Shown piece after piece: positions 53,601 to 62,600 of a stretch of DNA of 64,000 bases; within the stretch, counting starts at the first letter, position 1, and each line of letters starts with the position of its first letter. Origin of the DNA: Rhizobacter sp. Root404 (GTDB lineage Bacteria; Pseudomonadota; Gammaproteobacteria; Burkholderiales; Burkholderiaceae_C); the NCBI RefSeq assembly GCF_001425865.1, contig NZ_LMDS01000001.1:570507-634506 (forward strand), written 5' to 3'. The notes under the pieces were generated by a model. The model worked only from the letters and a program-made list of their open reading frames with translations. It had not been told where the DNA came from and did not search any database. The translations under genes and the position numbers were made by a program.

Positions 53601-56600
53601 GGAACGGCACGTCCTTCTCGGCGGCGGACTACCTGCTGTCGAACCCGGTCGCGGCGCCGGGCGGCTCGGCTTCGCTGACCGTCGTCACCGGCGCCGGCGG
53701 CGACACCATCACCGTCAACTCGCTCGACGGGCTGTTCGCGGCCGACCTGCTGCTGTACGGCAGCAAGTCCGGCACGCCGAATCCGGAAGCCGATGCCGCG
53801 CACGACAAGATCTTCTTCAACGGCAGCATCGCCACGCACGGTGGCTACCTCGAAGCTTTCGCCGACGACATCGTCGTCGCCCCGAACGTCACGCTGTCGA
53901 CGCTGAAGACCGCCACGCTCGGCCCGGACGGCAAGCCGATCTTCTCGCCCGACGACGACAACGACATCGTGTTCCGCGCCCGCCGCATCGGCACGCCGGA
54001 GATCGAGAACCTGCTGCCCTCGGGCTACCTGAGCAAGGGCGTGTCGATCGACATCGGCACCCACGCCAACCTGTTCGCCGGCAGCATCTACCTGGTCGCG
54101 CAGGCCGAGGACCGTGACATCGCGACCCAGAGCGGCGTGACCTCGGTGTTCCTGCAGCAAGGGTTGATCGACCCGGTCAAGGACTTCCTGACCGACCTCG
54201 TCTCGTTGCCGGTCAAGGTGCTGGTGAAGGACGCGAGCGCGCACGTCACGATCGGCGAGTATGCCCAGCTGCTGGCTGGCGACGTGATCGGCGTCTATGC
54301 GAATGCCGGTACCGATGCCTCGGCCCAGGCCAAGAGCCGCACGATCAGCATCGGCTACTCGCAGGCCGGGGCGACCGCGACGATCGACGTCAAGAGCTAC
54401 GCGCTGGTCGAGGGCGGAGGCGCCGTCAACATCACCTCGGGTGCGGACGCGACCGCGCAGATGGCGACCGAGACCTCGCGCGAGGAGCAGGGCAGCGTGC
54501 CGGGGCGCTCGGCACAGGAGAACAAGGGCAGCGCGTTCGCCGCCTCGCTCGCCGTCGCGTATGCGAACGTGGTGTCCAGGACCACGGTGTACGAGCATGC
54601 GACCGTGCACGGCGGGCGCACGGTCAACGTGCGGGCGCTGGGCAACGTGGAGTCGGCGGCCGAGGCCGAATCGGGCCTGTTCGCCGACGGCACCGCCGCG
54701 ATCGCGATCGGCCTGCAGTTCTCGAAGGCGGACATCACGACGACGCTGTCCGGCACGGTCACGGCCGACATGAATACGGAGGGCGGCGAGGTCGTCAAGT
54801 TCGAGTTCGACCCGACCGTCAAGGCCGCGGTCTACACCAGCGACCAGACCATCCCGCGCCTGAAGGCGGGCGACACCGTCGTGCTGACGGGCGACCTGTC
54901 GGACAGCATCGGCCAGACGGGGCGTCCCGGCTCGATCGCCGCGGCGGACTGGGAAGCGCTGAAGATGCACCGGGGCACGGTGCTGGTCTATGTCGGTCCC
55001 ACCAACTACGACAGCGACGGCAACGCGGCCAACGGCAACCAGGCGTTCGATCTCGGCATCACCGCCGCCAACGAGATCAACTACCGCAACCGCACCCTGT
55101 GGCAGGTCACGACCGAGCCGTGGGGCTTCGTCGACGACGTCAACAACCGCATCACCGTCTTCAACGTCGACAACGACGCCGCCAACTGGGTCGCCGTCAC
55201 CGAGGACACGGTCGACTACTCGCCGCGCCGCGGCACCAGCATCGGCGGGCTCGACGCCGGCAAGACCTACGTGGTGATCCAGCTCGAGGACGACCCCGAG
55301 ACCGCCACCGACGAGAGCCACTACATCCAGCTCGCCACGACCGAGCGCAATGCGATTGCGGGCGTGGCCATCCCGCTGAGCAAGAGCGGGGTCGACGTCA
55401 ACAAGCTGACCTTCGGCGGCGCCGACATCCAGGGCGACAAGATCACGCTGCACAAGACCGGCCCGGTCTTCAACGCGATCGAGCTCGGCCAGGCGGTGAT
55501 CTACCGCGAGCCGGACCGCACCGACGACGACAAGGTCGTCGACGGACCCGATGGCTACAAGGTCTGGCAGAGCCCGAACGCGGCGATCGACGGCACCCGC
55601 TACATCCCGCTGATCGGCGGCGCGGACGGCCTGGCCAAGGGCGAGGAGTACTACCTCGAGCACGGCGGCACGTACTACGTGATGGCCGGCACCGACCAAT
55701 TCAACCTGATAGGCGACCAGCGCCTGGTCAACTCGCAGCTGGTGCAGCTCGGCACGCTCGAGAACGAGACCCGCGGCGGCATCGCGCGCATGAAGCTGGG
55801 GCCGGTCGACGCCTCGGTGACTGGCTTCACCCTCAGTAACGACCACATCCTCGATTCCACGTTCCTGACGTTCGGCGGCGTTTCCGCCCTCGACGCGGCC
55901 GACACCGTGGCCGCGGTGGCCGGCTTCTCCGCCGAGGACCAGTCCGACCCGCAACCCGAGACCAAGCTGCAGGCGGTGAACAGCGCGCTGTCGTCGACCG
56001 CGTTCGACAGCATCACCTCCAAGCTGGTCGACAAGTACAACGCGAAGAACACGGTCGGCCCGAGCCAGCAGTCGTCGAAGGCCACCGTGCAGATCGGCGG
56101 CGCGTTCGCGTTCTCGTACACCGACCACAAGACACTGACGCTGATCACCCGCACCGCGGACCTGAACTCCAACGACGACATGGAGCTCACGTCCAACATC
56201 ACCGAGAGCCTGAGCCTGACGGCCCAGAGCACGACCAAACCGCAGCCCGGCCGCAAGGATGCGGCCGGCAAGCAGGCCGCGGACAGCTCGGCCGACGTGA
56301 GCGTGAGCGTCGCGATCGCGGTCGGCGTCGTGAACAACTCGGCGCGCGCGATCATCGAGGGCGACGATCCGCTGACGGTGGCGATCGAGTCCGGCCCCAC
56401 GCTGGATTCGATGCGCGCACTGCGCCTGCTCTCCGGCGTGACCTATCCGTTCCTGACCCGGCCCGACGAGTTCGTCCCGCTGTCGGCCGGCGAGCTGAGC
56501 GACAGCATCACCACCGACGGCTTCGACGCGGTCAACAAGTACCTCGACGGCTTCGGCGGCCTGACCTCCCTCTTCAACACCTGGGTCCGCAGCACCTCGG

Positions 56601-59600
56601 AGGCCGAGAAGCTCGCGATCGCCGGCTCGATCAACGTGCTGGTGTTCAACAACAACGCCGAGTCGATCATCCACAGCGGCGCGAGGATCAACCAGGATCC
56701 GTACTACCGGCCCGGCACGCCGGGCGACGGCATCGTTCACAGCCCGAACGCCAACAACGACGACCGGCATGTCGTGTCGGTCGAGGCGACGAACTACATG
56801 CAGTTCATGAACCTGACCGGCGTGTTCGGGTTCCGGCTGCCGCAGGCCAGCATCGGCGTGCCCAGCCCGGGCGGCGTGATCGACATCGTCGAGAGCATCA
56901 ACGAGTTGCGCGCCAAAGGGTTCGACAAGATCAAGGAGTCGTTCGACGACTACAAGAAGGACCAGAGCGCCGGCGGCACCTCGCAGAGCGGTGGCGTCGG
57001 CGGCGCGGTCGCGCTGCAGTTCCTGAACAACACGACCCATGCGATCGTCGAGAACGGCGTGCTGCTCTACAGCGGCAAGGACTCGGGCCTGAACATCAAG
57101 GCCGAGGAAGCGATCCTGAACCTCTCGTTCTCGCAGGCCGGCGCCAACGCCGGCAAGCTCGCGATCGCCGGCACCTTCTCGTACTTCGGCCAGGACAGCG
57201 ACACGCTGGCGCAGCTCGCCGCGGGCGCGGGCGTGGCCTCGCGCATCGAAGGCGGCCGCGTCGACGTCTACGCCGGCAGCCTCGAGACCGAGATCAACTG
57301 GGCCGGCGGCGTGGCCAAGGGCAAGGCGGTCGGCGCCGGCATCGCGGCAGCGGTCAACGACACCGACCGCAAGACGCGCGCGGTGATCGGCGAGATCGAC
57401 CCGGTGGCCCATGCCACGACCCAGCCGATCACGATCGACGTGGCCGGCAGCGTGACCGCGCGCGCCAGCGTGGCCGGCGGTGTCTACACCTTCACCGTCG
57501 CCGGCACGGTCGTCAACACCGAAGCCGAGAAGGACGACCCGAACAAGACCCAGAAGCAGGAAGAGGCCAACACCGGCGTCGGCATCGCCGCGGCCGCCTC
57601 GGTCAACATCGTCACCGACCGCACGCAGGCCTCGATCTCGGACGCGATCGTCGTCCACCGCGATGCGGCGACCGGGCTGCGCAGCGGCGGCGCCGACGCG
57701 ATCGACGTCAAGGCCAACAACCAGAACCGCATCGTCGCCGCCACCGGCGGCCTCGCGGCCACGACCGCCAGCTCCGGCACCGGCTCGGGCTCGAGCAACA
57801 GCAAGACCGCGGTCGCGCTGGCCGGCGCACTGAGCGACAACCAGATCGATTCGACGGTCGACGCCTTCGTCCAGGATTCGGACATGATCCTGCGCGGCGG
57901 CCCGCTGCAGAACCTCGTGGTCGAGACCGCCGACCGGCGCTTCTCGGTCACCGCCGACAACGCCGGCGACATCTGGGCGCTGGCGGCCGGCGGCGCCGGC
58001 GCGCGCGCCAAGAGCGGCAGCAGCAGCGCCACCGCGGTGGCGGTGGCGGGCTCGGTGTCGTTCAACACGATCGAAGGGCACACCCGCGCCCGCCTGATCG
58101 ACAGCCAGGTCCTGATGGAGGCGCCGACGGCCGACATGCTGTCGACCGACACGGTCGCGCGGGTGCTCAGCGGCCAGACGGTGCGGATCGTCGGCGGCGC
58201 ACATGCCGGCGAGGTCTACGAATACATCGGCAACGCGTACGCACCGCTGAACGGCGCGGCCATCGTCGGCAACGCCAACTGGAAGCTGCTGACCAGCGAC
58301 GCGCTGGTGCGCGCGACCGACAGCTCCACCGTGTTCGCGATCGCCGGCAGCGTGGCGCTCGGCATCGCCCAGGGCGGCAGCTCGGGCAGCGCCACCGCGA
58401 TCGCCGCGGGCATCGCGCTCGCGTTCAACGAGGTCACGACCGACACCGAGGCGCTGGTCGAATCGTCCAACGGCATCGCGCTCAGCAGCGTGCGCTGGCA
58501 GGACGGCGCTGCCGGCTCCATGGAGGTGAGCGCGCAGTCGACCGGCAGCATCAAGGCCTTCACGGTCGCCGGCGCGGTGGCCGTCGGCATGGCGCAGCAG
58601 GGCAGCGGCACGGCCGTGGCCGGCGCCGGCTCGGGCTCGCTGAACCAGATCGATGCCGACACCACCGCGATCGTGCGCAACAGCACGATCGACGCCGGTG
58701 GCGGCGTGACCGTTCTCGCGAAGAACGACTCGGACATCATCGCCGGGGCCGGCGCGATCTCGGTCGCCGTCTCGACCTCGGGCAACAGCACCGCCGCCGC
58801 GGTGGCGGTCGGCGCTTCGTTCGCGGTCAACACGCTCGGCGGCGACACCGACACCGATGCGAACGAGGTCTGGGCCCTGGTCGACAAGTCGACCATCACG
58901 GCGCACGGCCCGATCGCGGTCGAGGCCGACATGTGGGCGCGCATCTTCGCGGTCGGCATCGGCGCGGCCGGGGGCATCGCCAATTCCACCAGCGGCTCGG
59001 CCGTCGGCGTGGCCGGGGCCGGCTCGGTCGGCCTGAACAAGATCCGCAACAGCACCCAGGCGCGGGTGAAGGGCGGCAGCACGCTGACCACCGATGCCGG
59101 CACCGGCGCCGGCATCCGCGTGACGGCGCACGACGATTCGAAGATCAACTCGACCGCCGGCGCCGCCGCGCTGTCGATCGCGGTCAGCCAGAAGACCTCG
59201 GTCGCCGCGTCGCTCGGCTTCTCGCTGACGAAGAACGAGGTCCGCAACGAAACGCTGGCCCGGATCGAGGACTCAGGCGTCGCCTCCGACGGCACGCTGA
59301 CCGTCGCGGCCGACAGCCACGCCGAGATCGACTCGCTCGGCTTCGGCATCGCGATCGCGGTGGCCGCGTCGCTGGGCGGCAGTGGCGCCGCCGTGGGCGT
59401 CAGTGCGACCGGCGCGCTGAGCTTCAACGACATCGACAACAACGTCGACGCGACCATCGCCAACGACGAGCTGCCGGCGACGCCGCTGCGCTCGGTGGCC
59501 TCGCACGGCGCGCTCAGCGTGACCGCCAGCGACGACTCGAAGATCCACGCGATCGCGGTGGCCGCATCGGCCGCCATCACCGGCACCTCGAGCGGCGCCA

Positions 59601-62600
59601 GCGTGGGCGTCTCGCTCGGCCTGTCGCTCGCCCACAACCGGATCGACAAGGACGTCGCCGCGGCGATCGTCAACATCCCGAGCGTGCTGACGAACGGCGG
59701 CGACGTCGTCGTCAACGCCCGCGATTCGGCCGAGATCGACGTCACCTCGTTCGCTGCGGCGGTGTCGGTCGCGTTCGGCGGCGGCACCAGCGTCGGCGTG
59801 GCCGGCGGCGCGTCGGAGTCGACCAACATCATCATCTCGCGCACCAACGCGACGATCGACCGCAGCCGGATCGGCACGGTCGCGCAGCCGGTCGGCAAGG
59901 TCGATCTCGACGCCAGCAGCACCTCGTCGATCGACGCGACCGTGGCCGGCGTGGCCGCGGCCGTGGGCATCGGCGCGGGCGGCGTCGGCGCGGGGGTCGC
60001 GGTCGGTATCGCCGTGGCGCGCAACTTCATCGGCTACGACCCGACCGCCACGGTGGTTGCGGGGGCGGTGGACAGCACCGTGCCGCAGGCCAGCCTGACG
60101 ACCGGCATGAAGGTCCGCATCGCCGACGGCGCGCTGCAGGGCGAGGTCTACGAGTACATCGGCCCGACCGTGACCGACAGCATTCCGGAGACGACCGCGC
60201 ACGACGACTTCGATCTGCGCGTCCAGCAGTACCGCGATCCGAACGCGTGGAAGCTGGTCAGCATCGGCGAGAACGCGGCACAGGTGCGTGCCCGCGTGCT
60301 GAATTCCAGCATCGACGCCGTCGGCGCGATGACGGTCGACGCGCACTCGACCCAGGGCATCGACGCGATCGTCGTCGCCGCGGCGGTCGGCATCGGCGGG
60401 GGCTCGAGCACGGGCCTCGCGATCAGCGGCGCCGGCTCGTATGCGGAGAACAAGATCCGCACGGTCGTCCAGGCGACGATCGACGGCGACGGCAGCGACA
60501 CCGCGACCGACGGCATCCGTGCCGGCAGCGTCGCGTTGCTGGCCGACGATTCGTCGGGCATTCACGCGGTCACGGTCGGGGCGTCGCTCGCCGCGTCGTT
60601 CGGCGCGACGACCGGGGTGTCGGTGGCGATCGGTCTGTCGCTCGCGTTCAACGAGATCGACAACGATGTGGACGCCTCGATCCTGCATGCCGACCAGGGC
60701 GTCAAGACCGCGCCGGGCGGCAGCGTCTCGGTCACGGCGCTGACCCAGGGCGGGCAGCTCGCCAACCTCGGCAACACGATCACCGCCGCGATGCTCGACG
60801 ATGCGGCCACCGCCGACACCGACAACCCGAACGACCCGACCAACCCGGCAGACAACGTCGACAACCCGCTCGACGACGCCGTCAACGAAGCGCGCGTCGA
60901 CGCCGTCGGCGACCACGCGATCCTGTCCGCGCTGCGCGCTGCCTTCCAGACCAACGGCGTGACGCTGGCGAGCGCGGGCTCGCTGGGCGCCGAATCGGTG
61001 CTGACCACCGACTCGGGCCGGTTCGGCGTCGATGCGCTGCTCGGCAACCAGATCCGATTCGCGACCCCGCACGTGTTCAACACCGGCGATGCGGTCGTCT
61101 ACGACAACGGCGGCGCCACCAGCATCGGCGGGCTGGCGAACGGCACCTACTACGTGATCCGCGACAGCGACAAGCTGATCCGCCTCGCCTCGTCTCTGGC
61201 CAACGCCAAGGCCGGCACCGCGATCGCGCTGTCGGCCCCGGCCGGCGGCCTCGACGGCCACACCGTGCGCCAGTTGTGGGACCTGAGCCTGGGCCTGACC
61301 GTGAAGGTGCAGGACGGCCACGTCGGCAACGGCACCGAGGGTCAGGTGTACCAGTACGTCGGTGCCGACCGCACCGATGTCGACCTGCGGACCGAAGACT
61401 TCAGCTCGGCCAACTGGCTGCCGGCCGAGAAGCTCAAGGTCTCGACGATCGCCGCCGGCCGGCGCTGGCTGGTCGTCTCGCCCGACGGCAAGACCTACGT
61501 GCTCGAGCGCGACGCCGGCAGTGGCGCGATCGGGGTGTCGCGCAACACCATCAGCGCGGTGTCGGTGGCCGCGTCGGTGGCCGTGGGCATCGGCGGCAGC
61601 GGCGTGGGCGTCGCGGTCAGCGGCGCCGGCGCTGTCGCGCAGAACGTGATCCTGAGCCAAACCGTCGCGCGGGGCGACGACAGCGTGATCGACAGCGGCG
61701 GCAGCGTGACGCTGACCGCACTCAGCTCGTCCGACATCGATTCGACCGTCGTCGCCGCCACGGCCGCGATCGGCGGCGGCGCGTCGGTGGGCGTCGGTGC
61801 GTCCATCGGCATCGCGGTCGCGCGCAACTTCATCGGGTCGTCGCCGTACAACGCGTCGGCGGGTTCCGCGGTCGAGGCGAGCCTGACGAACACCAGCGTG
61901 CAGGCGACCGGCGCACTGAGCCTGGACGCCGAGGCCGACCAGAACATCAATTCGATCGTCATCGCCGGTTCGGCGGCCGTCGGCATCGGTGCGATCGTCG
62001 GCGTGGCCGTCAGCGGCTCCGGCGTGTTCGCCGAGAACACGATCGGCATGGACGTCAAGAGTGCGATCGACGGTGACCGCACGGCCGGCATCCACGCCGG
62101 CAGCATCAGCGTGACGGCCGACGACAACTCGACGATCGATGCGCTCGCGGGCGCGGTCTCGCTGGCGGCTTCGTTCGGCCTGACCGCGGGCGTGTCGGTC
62201 TCGATCGGCGTGTCGCTGGCGTTCAACACCATCACCAGCACGGTCGAGGCGTCGATCCGCGACGCGGACGACGTGTCGACCACGGTCGGCGGCATCACGG
62301 TCGCGGCGAACGAAAACGCGGGCATCCACGTCGTCGCGTTCGCCGCGTCGCTCGCCGCCGGCTTCGGCGGCGGTGCCGGCATCGGCGTCAGCGGCGCGGG
62401 GGCGGTCTCGACCAACGTGATCCTGACCGGCACGCATGCGCTGGTGCAGGACAGCAACCTGGTCAGCCAGGCGGGCGTCACGATCGGCGCCGACATGGGC
62501 GGCGACATCGACGCAACCGTCGTGGCGGCCTCGGTCGGCGTGGGCGTGGCGGTCGGCGCCGGTATCGGCGTGTCGATCGGCATCGCGGTGGCACGCAACT

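Noticed and set aside
51809..59131. A 2440-residue open frame on the minus strand opposite giant gene 2
   Set aside because: Same reason: it shadows the repeat-rich + strand gene and shows no family motif.
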